Positions 54,768 to 63,780 are shown, numbered from the stretch's first letter. The stretch: DNA of 64,000 nt from Pseudarthrobacter sp. NamE2 (GCF_005796205.1 NZ_VAHN01000005.1:175244-239243), one strand, 5' to 3'. A program made the numbers and translations. The notes: generated by a model not told the origin, from the letters alone.

Positions 54768-55859
54768 ATGGCTTCCCCCCTCTTCCCCGGCGCAGGCACC
54801 ACGCGCCGCACGCTGTTCAAGTCAGCCGGCAAGGCAACGGCAGTCCTGGCCGCAGCAGCCCTCTCTCTCTCGGCCTGCTCCACCGGCCCCGCGTCCTCGA
54901 CCTCGGACGCCAGCGCCACCAGCTCCAGCAGCTCGCAGTTCCCGGTCACCATCAAGCATGTCTTTGGTGAGACCACCATCGAAAAGCAGCCCACCCGCGT
55001 GGCTACCGTCTCCTGGGTCAATGACGACGTTGCCGTTGCCCTGGGTGTTGTGCCTGTAGGTGTCCCCAAGGTCGAATGGGGCGGCAACGAGCAGGGCTCC
55101 ACCCCCTGGAAGGACGCAGCCCTCGAGGATCTCGGTGCCGGCTTCGGCACGGACAAGGCTCCCGCCCAGTACTCCGAAGCTGACGGCATCAACTTCACCG
55201 AGATCGCCAAGCTCACCCCGGACGTCATCCTCGCGGCCTACTCGGGCCTTACTGAAGAGGACTACAAAAAGCTGACCGAGATTGCCCCCGTGGTGGCCCA
55301 CCCCGAATTGGCCTACGGCACTTCCTGGCAGGACTCCACCTCCATCATCGGCAAGGCCCTCGGCAAGGAAGCCGAAGCAGCCAAGCTGATCTCGGACACC
55401 GAGGCCACCATCAAGGAAAAGGTCGGAGAATACCCGCAGATTGAAGGCAAGAGCTTCATCTACGGCAACCTCGAGCCGGCCAAGGGCGAAGGCGTCAACG
55501 TCTACACCGCCATCGACAACCGCCCCCGGTTCCTGACCGATATCGGAATGAAGCTGGCCCCCGTGGTGGAGGAGAACACGAAGAGCAGCTCGGAGTTCTT
55601 CATCCCGTGGTCGGCCGAGAAGGCCAACGAACTCGAGTCCGACGTCTTCGTCACCTGGGTGCCGGATGCCTCCACTGCCGACGCCATCAAGGCAGACCCG
55701 CTGCTCAGCCAGATCCCGGCGATCAAAAACGGGGCCCTCGTTGCCGATTCGGACAACACCCTCACGCTGTCCATCTCCGCAGCCTCCCCGCTGAGCCTGC
55801 CGTGGTCGCTGGACACCTTCCTGCCGCAGCTGGCCACCGCAGCGGACGCTGTGAAGTAA
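54768..55859 (+). CDS. Iron-siderophore ABC transporter substrate-binding protein
   Basis: Exported lipoprotein of 363 residues. The N-terminus has a Tat-like TRRTLFKSAGK followed by a hydrophobic stretch and lipobox LSLSAC. The TroA/FepB-like fold shows EKQPTRVATVSWVNDDVAVALG and FTEIAKLTPDVILA. First gene of the uptake operon; ATG 54768 is 31 nt after the iron box. Confidence 0.9.
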   Translation: MASPLFPGAGTTRRTLFKSAGKATAVLAAAALSLSACSTGPASSTSDASATSSSSSQFPVTIKHVFGETTIEKQPTRVATVSWVNDDVAVALGVVPVGVPKVEWGGNEQGSTPWKDAALEDLGAGFGTDKAPAQYSEADGINFTEIAKLTPDVILAAYSGLTEEDYKKLTEIAPVVAHPELAYGTSWQDSTSIIGKALGKEAEAAKLISDTEATIKEKVGEYPQIEGKSFIYGNLEPAKGEGVNVYTAIDNRPRFLTDIGMKLAPVVEENTKSSSEFFIPWSAEKANELESDVFVTWVPDASTADAIKADPLLSQIPAIKNGALVADSDNTLTLSISAASPLSLPWSLDTFLPQLATAADAVK

Positions 55860-55869
55860 GCACAGTCCC

Positions 55870-56961
55870 ATGACGTGCAGTACGACGACGGCGGCCTCCG
55901 GGCAGGGCAGCACCGGCACCGAAGTGCCGGGAGCGGGAGCCCGTACCCCGGTCCGCGGACTCGCTTCCGGGGGAAAGCGTGCCGCCTGGCTGTTGGCCGC
56001 CGTCGTTGTGCTTGCGCTTTTGGCCGGGGCCTCCCTTGCCATTGGCGCAAGGGCCATTTCCCTCGCCACGGTCTTGGAGGCCCTGACCCAGTTCCATTCC
56101 GCCAACGGCGACCACGCAGTGGTCCACGCCCGCATCCCGCGCACCGTCCTTGGCCTGCTGGCCGGCGGTGCTCTGGGGCTGGCGGGTGCAGCCATGCAGG
56201 GCGTGGCCCGCAACCCGCTGGCCGATCCCGGCATCATGGGCGTCAATGCCGGCGCCGCCCTCGCCGTCGTTACCGGCATCTATGTTTTCGGCGTGGCAAC
56301 CTTCTCCGGCTACATCTGGTTCGCTTTCGTCGGCGCGGCGATTGCCGCCGTCGTGGTTTACCTCATCGCGTCCCTGGGCCGGGAAGGCGCCACGCCCGTA
56401 AAGCTGGCCCTCGCCGGCGCCGCCCTGAGCGCGGGCCTGGTCTCCCTCATGAATGTCATCCTGGTCTCGAGCCAGGACACCCTGGACCGCTTCCGGTTCT
56501 GGCAGGTGGGCGGCGTGGCCGGCCGCGACTGGTCCGTTGTCCTGCCCGGCGTGCCCTTCCTCGTGGCCGGCGCGGTGATCGTGCTCCTGACCGGCAGGAT
56601 CCTCAACAGCCTGGCCCTCGGCGACGACATCGCCCGCGGCCTGGGCCAGCGGGTGGGCCTGGTCCGCGGCGTGACCGCCCTGGGCATCGTGCTCCTGTGC
56701 GGCACCGCCACCGCCCTTGCCGGTCCCATCGGCTTCGTTGGCCTGGTCATCCCGCACGCCGTCCGGTTCCTCACCGGCCCCGACTACCGCTGGATCCTGC
56801 CGTTCTGCCTGGTAACGGCGCCGGTGCTGCTCCTCGGCGCGGACATCATCGGCCGCGTGGTGCTGCTTCCCGGCGAAGTTCCCGCAGGCATCATGACCGC
56901 CCTCGTCGGCGCACCGGTTTTCGTCTGGCTTATCCGGCGCGGCAAGGGGGCCGGGCTGTGA
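55870..56961 (+). CDS. FecCD-type siderophore ABC permease (first)
   Basis: Membrane permease of 363 residues with a signature GLAGAAMQGVARNPLADPGIMG and about nine segments. The C-terminal half has the typical IGFVGLVIPHAVRFLTGPDY. The N-terminus is a long polar leader (~36 residues). It forms a heterodimer with the next permease. Ten nt downstream of the binding-protein stop. Confidence 0.92.
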   Translation: MTCSTTTAASGQGSTGTEVPGAGARTPVRGLASGGKRAAWLLAAVVVLALLAGASLAIGARAISLATVLEALTQFHSANGDHAVVHARIPRTVLGLLAGGALGLAGAAMQGVARNPLADPGIMGVNAGAALAVVTGIYVFGVATFSGYIWFAFVGAAIAAVVVYLIASLGREGATPVKLALAGAALSAGLVSLMNVILVSSQDTLDRFRFWQVGGVAGRDWSVVLPGVPFLVAGAVIVLLTGRILNSLALGDDIARGLGQRVGLVRGVTALGIVLLCGTATALAGPIGFVGLVIPHAVRFLTGPDYRWILPFCLVTAPVLLLGADIIGRVVLLPGEVPAGIMTALVGAPVFVWLIRRGKGAGL

Positions 56962-58070
56962 GCCTCAAAACTCCCGTTGCGCTATCAGGTATGGCTGCCA
57001 AAACCGCCCCTAAAGGACTAAAAGTGATAGGGCAACGCCGGGAACGGCTGGGCCTGAGCCGGACCGCCGTGCTGGCGGCCGCCGTCCTTCTCCTCTTTTC
57101 CGTGTCCGTCCTGCTGGGCAGCTACACGGTGACCATCCCCGACTTCTTCACAATTGTTTACAACCACCTGACCGGTGGCCAGAAGATCCCGGGTGCCAGC
57201 TTCATCGTGATGGAAAACAAGCTGCCGCGGGCGGTCATCGGGACCATGATCGGGCTCGCGTTCGGATTGGCCGGCGCGCTGTTCCAAACCATGCTGCGGA
57301 ACCCGCTGGCCAGCCCGGATGTGATCGGCATCAGCTACGGCGCCAGCGCTGCCGCCGTCACCGCCATCATCGTCTTCGGGGCATCCGGCGCCGTGGTTTC
57401 CGGTGCGGCGCTGGTGGGGGCACTGGCCGTCGCCGCCCTCATTTACGCCATCTCCGCCGGGGGCGCACTCGGGGGAACCAGCCGCGGTAACGCCGCCGGA
57501 AACCGGCTGGTCCTGGCCGGCGTCGGGATCGCCGCGGCCCTCCACGCGGTGGTCAACTTCCTGATGACCCGTGCGGACATCCGCACCGCCGCCGACGCCC
57601 TCGTCTGGCTCAACGGCTCCCTCAACTCCGCCAACTGGGACCGCGCCGGCGTCCTTTTCCTCGCCCTGCTGGTCCTGCTTCCGGCGGTGGCTGGCATCGC
57701 CGGGCCGCTCCGGATGCTGGAGCTGGGTGACGACGCCGCAGCAGGCCTGGGCGTCAAGGTCAACGCGTCCCGGCTCGCCCTGGTGATCATCGCGGTTACC
57801 CTTGCCGCAGTGGCGACGGCGGCAGCAGGCCCGGTTTCCTTTGTCGCCTTCCTTGCCGGGCCCATTGCCCGCCGCTATACCGGCAAAGCCAGCCTGCCGG
57901 CGTCGGCCCTGGTCGGTGCCCTGATCGTCCTCGCAGCCGACTACTTCGCCGCCAACGTCGCCCCCGAACTGCTGGACGGCACCGTCCTGCCGGTGGGCGT
58001 CATCACCGGCGCGCTCGGCGCCCCCTTCCTGCTGTGGCTCCTGGTCACGGCCAACCGAAAGGATGCCTGA
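56958..58070 (+). CDS. FecCD-type siderophore ABC permease (second)
   Basis: Membrane permease of 370 residues: LFQTMLRNPLASPDVIGISYG and GPVSFVAFLAGPIARRYTG signatures. The GTG at 56958 overlaps the first permease stop (GTGA) and follows AGGGGG, so it was preferred to ATG 56991. Partner of the first permease. Confidence 0.9.
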   Translation: MSLKTPVALSGMAAKTAPKGLKVIGQRRERLGLSRTAVLAAAVLLLFSVSVLLGSYTVTIPDFFTIVYNHLTGGQKIPGASFIVMENKLPRAVIGTMIGLAFGLAGALFQTMLRNPLASPDVIGISYGASAAAVTAIIVFGASGAVVSGAALVGALAVAALIYAISAGGALGGTSRGNAAGNRLVLAGVGIAAALHAVVNFLMTRADIRTAADALVWLNGSLNSANWDRAGVLFLALLVLLPAVAGIAGPLRMLELGDDAAAGLGVKVNASRLALVIIAVTLAAVATAAAGPVSFVAFLAGPIARRYTGKASLPASALVGALIVLAADYFAANVAPELLDGTVLPVGVITGALGAPFLLWLLVTANRKDA

Positions 58071-58884
58071 CGTGGCTGTTCTCCAGGCCAAAAACCTGAC
58101 GCTGAAATACGACCAGCGCTGCGTGGTGGAAGGGCTCAGCGCCGAGATCCCCGAGGGCAAGGTGACCATGATCGTGGGCGCCAACGCCTGCGGCAAGTCC
58201 ACCCTGCTCCGCGGCTTGTCCCGGCTCCTCAAACCTGCAGCGGGCACGGTCACGCTTGACGGCAAGGACATCCACTCCCGCCCTGCGCGTGAACTGGCCC
58301 GCACCCTCGGGCTCCTGCCGCAGCACCCCACCGCCCCGGACGGCATTACCGTCCGCGACCTGGTTGGCCGCGGGCGCTACCCCCACCAGGGCTTCTTCCG
58401 AAGCTGGAGCGAAAAGGACGACGCCGCCGTGCAGCGTGCGCTGGAAGCCACCGAAACGCTGGCCCTCGCCGGGCGCGACGTGGACGAACTGTCCGGCGGG
58501 CAGCGGCAGCGGGTGTGGATTGCCATGGCCCTCGCCCAGGAAACCGACGTCCTGCTGCTGGATGAACCCACCACCTACCTGGACCTCGCGCACCAGGTGG
58601 AGGTCCTGGACCTTGTGACGGACCTGAACCGCCGGCGCGGCACCACGGTGGCAATCGTGCTGCACGACCTCAACCTCGCCGGCCGCTACGCGGACAATGT
58701 CATCGCCATGAAGGGCGGCGCGGTGGTGGCCGTCGGCGATCCGCGCGAGGTGGTCACCGAAAGCCTGGTCCGGAACGTCTTCAACCTTGAAGCCCGCGTC
58801 ATCCCGGACCCCGTGTCCGGAACACCCCTGATCATTCCCATCGGCCGCCACCACGTCCCTACCGAACTGGAGCTTGTTTCATGA
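58063..58884 (+). CDS. Siderophore ABC transporter ATPase
   Basis: Cytoplasmic ATPase of 273 residues: Walker A GANACGKST, signature LSGGQRQRVW, Walker B VLLLDEPTTYLDLAHQ. ATG 58063 overlaps the permease stop by 8 nt; a GTG at 58072 is an alternative start. Powers the FecCD pair. Confidence 0.92.
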   Translation: MPDVAVLQAKNLTLKYDQRCVVEGLSAEIPEGKVTMIVGANACGKSTLLRGLSRLLKPAAGTVTLDGKDIHSRPARELARTLGLLPQHPTAPDGITVRDLVGRGRYPHQGFFRSWSEKDDAAVQRALEATETLALAGRDVDELSGGQRQRVWIAMALAQETDVLLLDEPTTYLDLAHQVEVLDLVTDLNRRRGTTVAIVLHDLNLAGRYADNVIAMKGGAVVAVGDPREVVTESLVRNVFNLEARVIPDPVSGTPLIIPIGRHHVPTELELVS

Positions 58885-59948
58885 AGACCCGCGCTGCTGC
58901 CGCCACCGAGGCCATGAACCCTGCGCCTATCAACACCGAGCCGATGACCCTGGCCTTCGAGGTCACTGTTTCCTCGGTCCAGAAACTCAGCCCCAACTTC
59001 CGCAGGATCACGTTCGGCGGCTACTCCCTGCGCGACTTCGGCGTCCACGGCGACACCCTGGACCTCCGGATCAAGCTCATGATCCCGTCCCTCGCCGCGG
59101 ACGGCACGCAGATCCCGCTGCCCGTCTTCGAAATGAGCTCGTCCGGTTGGTACCGGGAATGGCTGGCAATGGACCCGGCCGTGCGCGGTTCCATGCGGAC
59201 CTACACGGTGCGGCGGGCCCGGCTGGACGCGGTGTACCCCGAGATTGACGTCGACTTCGTCATGCACTTCGACGACCACGGCAACGGCGGCCCCGCTGCC
59301 AACTGGGCACTGAACGCCAAGCCGGGGGACGCCATCACCATCATCGGCCCCAACAATCGGGCCGCGCACTGCGTCACCGCCGAAATCTACTCCGGCATCG
59401 AATGGCGGCCGGGCCTGGCGCAGCGTATCCTGCTCGCCGGCGACGAGACCGCCATCCCGGCCATCTCCGCCATCCTCGAAAGCCTGCCGGAGTACATGAC
59501 CGGCCACGCTTTCCTGGAAGTCCCCGAAGCCGGCGACTTCCTGGAACTCAGCTCGTCCGCCAACGTGGACATCACCTGGCTGGCGCGCGGCGCCCAAATC
59601 GGCCGGTCCCGGCCGCACGGTGAACTGCTCCAGCAGGCTGTCCGCAAGGCCGTGCCCGTGCCCGGCTGGGTCGGGTTCAAAGAGGCCGACGGCGCCGGGC
59701 CGGAGCCCGAAGACGTCAACGTGGATGAGGACATCCTGTGGGAAACGCCGTCCCGGATGGAAACAGCCGAGATCATCGCCACCAAGAACCCGGACATGCC
59801 CGCCGGTGCCATGCCGTTCTACGCCTGGATGGCCGGTGAAGCCGCCGTCATCAAGGAGATGCGCCGATACCTGGTCCGTGACGTCGGAATCGACCGGAAG
59901 CAGGTTGCGTTCATGGGGTACTGGCGGCAGGGCAAAGCCGAGGGCTAG
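58881..59948 (+). CDS. Siderophore-interacting protein (ferric reductase)
   Basis: FAD-binding reductase of 355 residues (ViuB/YqjH-like) that releases iron from the imported siderophore. The FAD motif is RTYTVRRAR, the NAD(P)H domain has LLAGDETAIPAISAIL, and the C-terminus reads RRYLVRDVGIDRKQV followed by AFMGYWRQGKAEG. Its ATG overlaps the ATPase stop (ATGA). Last gene of the iron operon. Confidence 0.9.
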   Translation: MKTRAAAATEAMNPAPINTEPMTLAFEVTVSSVQKLSPNFRRITFGGYSLRDFGVHGDTLDLRIKLMIPSLAADGTQIPLPVFEMSSSGWYREWLAMDPAVRGSMRTYTVRRARLDAVYPEIDVDFVMHFDDHGNGGPAANWALNAKPGDAITIIGPNNRAAHCVTAEIYSGIEWRPGLAQRILLAGDETAIPAISAILESLPEYMTGHAFLEVPEAGDFLELSSSANVDITWLARGAQIGRSRPHGELLQQAVRKAVPVPGWVGFKEADGAGPEPEDVNVDEDILWETPSRMETAEIIATKNPDMPAGAMPFYAWMAGEAAVIKEMRRYLVRDVGIDRKQVAFMGYWRQGKAEG

Positions 59949-60079
59949 TGCCCCGGCCGTTGCTGGCTACGCCGGTAACGTTATTTCGCCGTCGCTTAGC
60001 GGTTGGACCCTTCCCAAACTTCGCAAGCTCAGTTCGGGGCCCTCGGGTCCGCCCTTCCTCCTTCCGCTTCGTTCGGCCG

Positions 60080-60188
60080 CGGGCTCTCTCAGGTTCTGTG
60101 GCTTTTTCTGCGACGCTCTCTCACTATTGGGGCTTCAAACGCAGACGCTCTCTCGCTTTTGACGTGCTCTACCCCGACGCTCTCGCAC
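60080..60188 (+). repeat. Four-unit array with exact 32-bp period
   Basis: Units begin at 60080, 60112, 60144 and 60176. The last three start GACGCTCTC (then TCAC, TCGC or GCAC) followed by variable 19-nt segments; the first is CGGGCTCTCTCAGG in register. A partial copy GACGTGCTCT lies at 60161. The conserved part is only ~13 bp, too short for CRISPR. It fills the 295-nt gap before the SGNH gene. Confidence 0.6.
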
Positions 60189-60243
60189 CTACTGTTCATC
60201 CCGGCGTCGTGCTTGCTTTTCTTTGGCTGGCTAGGTTGGCGCT

Positions 60244-61086
60244 GTGGCTCCCGAACCTTTGCTTCCCAATTCCGGGCGGCGGGTGTTTGTTGCACTCGGT
60301 GACTCGTTCACCGAGGGGGTGGGGGACCGGGACGAGCGGCTGCCCAACGGGGTGCGGGGCTGGGCGGACCGGGTGGCGGAAAAACTGGCCAAGGCACACC
60401 CGGGATGGAAGTACGCAAACCTGGCCATCCGCAGCAAACGGCTCCGGCAAATCATCGACGAGCAGCTCGAACCCGCCCTGCGGATGCGGCCCACGCTGGT
60501 CACGCTTTACGCCGGCGGCAACGACATTCTGGATCTGAAGACGGACATGGCCGCCCTCATGGACGAGTACGAACAACTCGTGGCCCGGCTCGCCGAAACC
60601 GGGGCCACGCTGGTCCTCTTCACCGGCTTCGACGTTAAGGTTTCAGCGCTGCTCGAGCCCCTGAAGAGGCGCAACACCTTCTACAACCAGCGCGTCCGGG
60701 ACATCGCCGAAAAATACGGTGCCGTGCTGGTGGACTACTGGTGCCTCGACGCTTTCCATGACCGGCGGATGTGGGACTCGGACCGGCTGCACATGTCCAA
60801 GGCCGGCCACAAGTACCTGGCCGGCCAGGTACTGGACCAGCTCGGGGTGCCGCACAAGATCAGGCCCAAGGACTGGGAACCGCCCAGCCGGCTCACCCTG
60901 CGCGAATGGGAACGCCGGCAGCGGCGTTGGATTCACGAATGGGTCCTGCCGCTTTTCGGACGCAAACTGCGGGGTGTCACCCTGGGGGACCAGCTTGCCC
61001 CGCGCTGGCCCGAACCGGTCAAGGTGCCAAAGAAGGGCGGGCTGAAAAAACTGGTGGCAGAGCCGGAGGCAGCGGAGAACGCCTAG
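60244..61086 (+). CDS. SGNH/GDSL hydrolase (first copy)
   Basis: Esterase-family protein of 280 residues: Ser in ALGDSFTEGVGD, GGND block, and Asp-His in DRLHMSKAGH. There is no signal peptide. The GTG start has TAGGTT 6 nt upstream (leaderless-like) and no ribosome site. A C-terminal basic extension follows the catalytic domain. A paralogue lies at 61960. Confidence 0.9.
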   Translation: MAPEPLLPNSGRRVFVALGDSFTEGVGDRDERLPNGVRGWADRVAEKLAKAHPGWKYANLAIRSKRLRQIIDEQLEPALRMRPTLVTLYAGGNDILDLKTDMAALMDEYEQLVARLAETGATLVLFTGFDVKVSALLEPLKRRNTFYNQRVRDIAEKYGAVLVDYWCLDAFHDRRMWDSDRLHMSKAGHKYLAGQVLDQLGVPHKIRPKDWEPPSRLTLREWERRQRRWIHEWVLPLFGRKLRGVTLGDQLAPRWPEPVKVPKKGGLKKLVAEPEAAENA

Positions 61087-61370
61087 CCGTCCAGCAGGTT
61101 CTCGAAGCCCGGCGCCACGCGGCCGGCGTGAAACTCCACCACGTCAAAGTCCGCCACACCGTTTGTGTAAAAAGGGTCCTGGGCCAAACTGGCGTCCAGA
61201 GTGGCGCGGTCCACCCGGGACAGCAGCATCCCGCCGGTGCGGGGAACCTTGCGGCCGGCGGCAACGAAGACGCCGTCGTCGAATGCCTTCTGCAGCCAGC
61301 TGATGTGGGCGTCATTATGGAAGTCGACGATGTCCTGCGGAACCCGGTAAGTCAGGGAGACAACATACAT
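61083..61370 (-). CDS. YciI family protein
   Basis: Protein of 95 residues with the dimeric ferredoxin-like YciI fold: YVVSLTYRVPQDIVDFHNDA (with the conserved His), FVAAGRKVPRTGGMLL and ending GRVAPGFENLLDG. Its ATG at 61370 is 7 nt from TAGGCT on the minus strand. Overlaps the convergent SGNH stop. The longer frame upstream is an artefact. Confidence 0.88.
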   Translation of the reverse strand: MYVVSLTYRVPQDIVDFHNDAHISWLQKAFDDGVFVAAGRKVPRTGGMLLSRVDRATLDASLAQDPFYTNGVADFDVVEFHAGRVAPGFENLLDG

Positions 61371-61430
61371 GCGTCCCAGCCTACCGGGGGCTGCGGCGGT
61401 CAGTTGAAGGATCAATCGTAGAATAGGGGG

Positions 61431-61910
61431 ATGACCGAACCGCGGTGGCTCAACGCCGATGAACGACGCGCCTGGCTGGCCCTGGTGAGCATCAACACCC
61501 TGCTGCCCGCTGCCCTGGACACCAAGCTTCACGCCGCAGGCAAGCTGTCCCTCTTCGACTACACGGTTCTGGCCATGCTGTCCGAGGCGGACGACCGGTT
61601 CCTGCCGATGAGCGAGCTGGCCGCCCGCAGCAGCGCATCCCTGTCCCGGCTGTCGCACGTGGTCACCAAACTGCAGAAGCGCGGCTGGGTGGAGCGCCGA
61701 CCGCATCCGCATGACGCCCGCGTCACCATTGCCCACCTCACCGAGGAAGGCATGGCAACCATCGTTGGCCTCGCGCCCAACCACGTTGAGGATGTCCGCA
61801 ACCTCTTCCTGGATGCCCTCACCGAGCAGGACGTCCTGGACCTGGCACGGATCGGAGAGAAAGTGGTGGGCCGCCTCGACGCCGATCACTGGATCCTGCG
61901 CGAAAGCTAG
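61431..61910 (+). CDS. MarR family transcriptional regulator
   Basis: Protein of 159 residues with the MarR winged HTH (FLPMSELAARSSASLSRLSH; KRGWVERRPHPHDARVT). TAGAAT ends 6 nt before the ATG. Flanked by yciI-like and SGNH genes; ligand and targets unknown. Confidence 0.88.
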   Translation: MTEPRWLNADERRAWLALVSINTLLPAALDTKLHAAGKLSLFDYTVLAMLSEADDRFLPMSELAARSSASLSRLSHVVTKLQKRGWVERRPHPHDARVTIAHLTEEGMATIVGLAPNHVEDVRNLFLDALTEQDVLDLARIGEKVVGRLDADHWILRES

Positions 61911-61959
61911 CAGCACCCGCGATTGGTTGCTTCCAGCAACCGGTGGCACACTAACCGAT

Positions 61960-62721
61960 ATGGAATTTACCACCCGCTTCGTGGCCCTTGGCGACTCGTT
62001 TACCGAAGGCGTAGGGGATGACGATCCCATCCGCCCTAACGGCGTCCGGGGTTGGGCGGACCGGGTGGCTGAGCAGCTCGGCGCCGCGGATCCGGGGTTC
62101 GGATACGCCAACCTCGCCATCCGCGGCAGGAAGCTAAGGCAGATCCTGGCAGAGCAGGTGAACGCCGCCGTCGAACTTAGGCCCACCCTGGTGAGCATCT
62201 ACGCGGGAGCCAACGACATCCTGCGCCCCAAGATCGACATTGACGACCTTTTGGCCGAGTACGACGACGGCATCCGCACGTTGAGTGCCACCGGCGCCAC
62301 CGTGGTGATGTTCACCGGGTTCGACGCGCGCGGCTCAAAGGTGTTCGGCAGCATGCGCGGCCGTACCGCGATCTACAACGAGCTGGTCCGCGGCATCGCC
62401 GGCGACCACGGCGCCCTGCTGGTGGACTACTGGCGCTTCAGTGAGTACTACGACTGGGGTATGTGGGCGAAGGACCGGATGCACATGTCCGCCGCCGGGC
62501 ACGCCAACATGGCAAAGCGCGTCCTAGAGGTCCTCAAATACGACCACTCCATCGACATCCCGCCCATGACACCGGTTCCGGAACTCCGCGGCGCGGAGGC
62601 TTTGCGCGCCAACGCCCTGTGGTTCCGTGAGTACGCTGCCCCCTGGGTGGTCCGCAGGGTCACGGGCAAATCTTCCGGTGACAACCTGTCGCCCAAGTAC
62701 CCCCAGCTGACGCGGCTCTAG
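61960..62721 (+). CDS. SGNH/GDSL hydrolase (second copy)
   Basis: Protein of 253 residues: ALGDSFTEGVGD, GANDI and DRMHMSAAGH mirror the copy at 60244, with the same N-x-VRGWADRVAE block. ATG 61960 begins MEFTTRFVALGD. Probably a local duplicate; substrate unknown. Confidence 0.9.
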   Translation: MEFTTRFVALGDSFTEGVGDDDPIRPNGVRGWADRVAEQLGAADPGFGYANLAIRGRKLRQILAEQVNAAVELRPTLVSIYAGANDILRPKIDIDDLLAEYDDGIRTLSATGATVVMFTGFDARGSKVFGSMRGRTAIYNELVRGIAGDHGALLVDYWRFSEYYDWGMWAKDRMHMSAAGHANMAKRVLEVLKYDHSIDIPPMTPVPELRGAEALRANALWFREYAAPWVVRRVTGKSSGDNLSPKYPQLTRL

Positions 62722-62775
62722 GCAGGGTGGCCGGCACCGCCGTCGTCCGCTGCTTATACACCTAAAAGGCGTGAA

Positions 62776-62805
62776 TTGGTCTTTAATTGCGCGGACTCGT
62801 AGACT
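62776..62805 (+). promoter_or_regulatory. Promoter of the rpmB-rpmG-rpsN operon
   Basis: TTGGTC (62776-62781), 18-nt spacer, TAGACT (62800-62805). It leaves a ~170-nt GC-rich leader before rpmB; no Zur box was recognised in it. Confidence 0.55.
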
Positions 62806-62983
62806 TGGTAGGCGCTAAGTGCGCGGAGCGTGCGCAATTGCTCCGGTTGCCCGGTAAATCCGGGAGGCCGGTAGTTAGGGGCTCAAGTTGCGTGACTAAC
62901 CGTTAGCCCTTCCGGGCCGCCCTTAGCAGCATGGTCCTGCAGCAGATTTGCGGATCATTTCATTCAATCCTTGAGGAGAAGTC

Positions 62984-63220
62984 ATGGCAGCACACTGCCA
63001 AGTGACCGGGGCCGAGCCGGGCTTTGGGCACAGCATTTCGCACTCGCACCGCCGCAACAAGCGCCGGTTCGATCCGAACATCCAGAAGAAGCGCTACTGG
63101 GTTCCGTCCCTGCGCCGTAACGTCACGCTGCAGGTCTCTGCACGTGGCATCAAGACCATTGACGTGCGCGGCATCGATGCAGTCGTCGCCGAGATCCTGG
63201 CTCGTGGGGTGAAGCTCTAA
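62984..63220 (+). CDS. rpmB: 50S ribosomal protein L28
   Basis: Protein of 78 residues: [20 protein letters not shown] then [20 protein letters not shown], typical L28. Only one cysteine is near the N-terminus, so it is a zinc-independent (C-minus) form. GGAG lies 7 nt before ATG 62984. Confidence 0.95.
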   Translation: MAAHCQVTGAEPGFGHSISHSHRRNKRRFDPNIQKKRYWVPSLRRNVTLQVSARGIKTIDVRGIDAVVAEILARGVKL

Positions 63221-63387
63221 TGGCAAAGGACAAGGACGTACGTCCGATCATCAAGCTGAAGTCGACCGCCGGCACGGGCTACACCTACGTGACCCGCAAG
63301 AACCGTCGTAACGACCCGGACCGCCTGGTCCTGAAGAAGTACGACCCCAAGATCCGCCAGCACGTCGAATTCCGAGAGGAGCGCTAA
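63220..63387 (+). CDS. rpmG: 50S ribosomal protein L33
   Basis: Protein of 55 residues, too short for many gene finders: ATG 63220 shares its A with the rpmB stop and ends at TAA 63385-63387. Reads [20 protein letters not shown] and ends [14 protein letters not shown]. No cysteines, so it is a C-minus form. Confidence 0.95.
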   Translation: MAKDKDVRPIIKLKSTAGTGYTYVTRKNRRNDPDRLVLKKYDPKIRQHVEFREER

Positions 63388-63390
63388 ACA

Positions 63391-63696
63391 ATGGCTAAGA
63401 AGTCCAAGATTGCTCGCAACGAGCAGCGCAAGGTCATCGTTGAGCGTTACGCTGCAAAGCGCCTCGAGCTGAAGAAGACCCTGGTTGACGAGAACGCAAC
63501 CGACGAAGCACGCGAAGCAGCCCGCCTGGGCCTGCAGAAGCTGCCCCGCAACGCGTCCCCGATCCGTCTGCGCAACCGCGACGCCATCGACGGCCGCCCC
63601 CGCGGCACCATACAGAAGTTCGGCATCTCCCGTGTCCGTTTCCGCGACATGGCGCACAAGGGCGAACTTCCGGGCATCACCAAGTCTTCCTGGTAA
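63391..63696 (+). CDS. rpsN: 30S ribosomal protein S14 (long, cysteine-free form)
   Basis: Protein of 101 residues: [40 protein letters not shown] and ending [15 protein letters not shown]. Zinc cysteines are absent. Three nt after rpmG; end of the ribosomal trio. Confidence 0.95.
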   Translation: MAKKSKIARNEQRKVIVERYAAKRLELKKTLVDENATDEAREAARLGLQKLPRNASPIRLRNRDAIDGRPRGTIQKFGISRVRFRDMAHKGELPGITKSSW

Positions 63697-63725
63697 TCCC
63701 GCACTGCTGATTCCAGCTGCCTGGG

Positions 63726-63762
63726 AAGGGCCGGCAACCTCCGTGGTTGCCGGCCCTTTTTG
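63726..63762 (+). terminator. Intrinsic terminator after rpsN
   Basis: A 13-bp perfect stem (63726-63738 and 63746-63758, AAGGGCCGGCAAC / GTTGCCGGCCCTT) overlaps a run of five T (63757-63761). Confidence 0.92.
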
Positions 63763-63780
63763 CGTTTAAGCCACGGCTCG

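Noticed and set aside
60080..60188. CRISPR array
   Set aside because: Conserved cores are only ~13 bp, there are just four units and no cas genes.
61371..62198. Long N-terminal extension of the yciI-like gene
   Set aside because: It runs across marR and the second SGNH gene; the short 95-residue protein matches the family length.
62900..62983. Zur box before rpmB
   Set aside because: Only a weak ATCATTTCATT half-site was seen; no palindrome.
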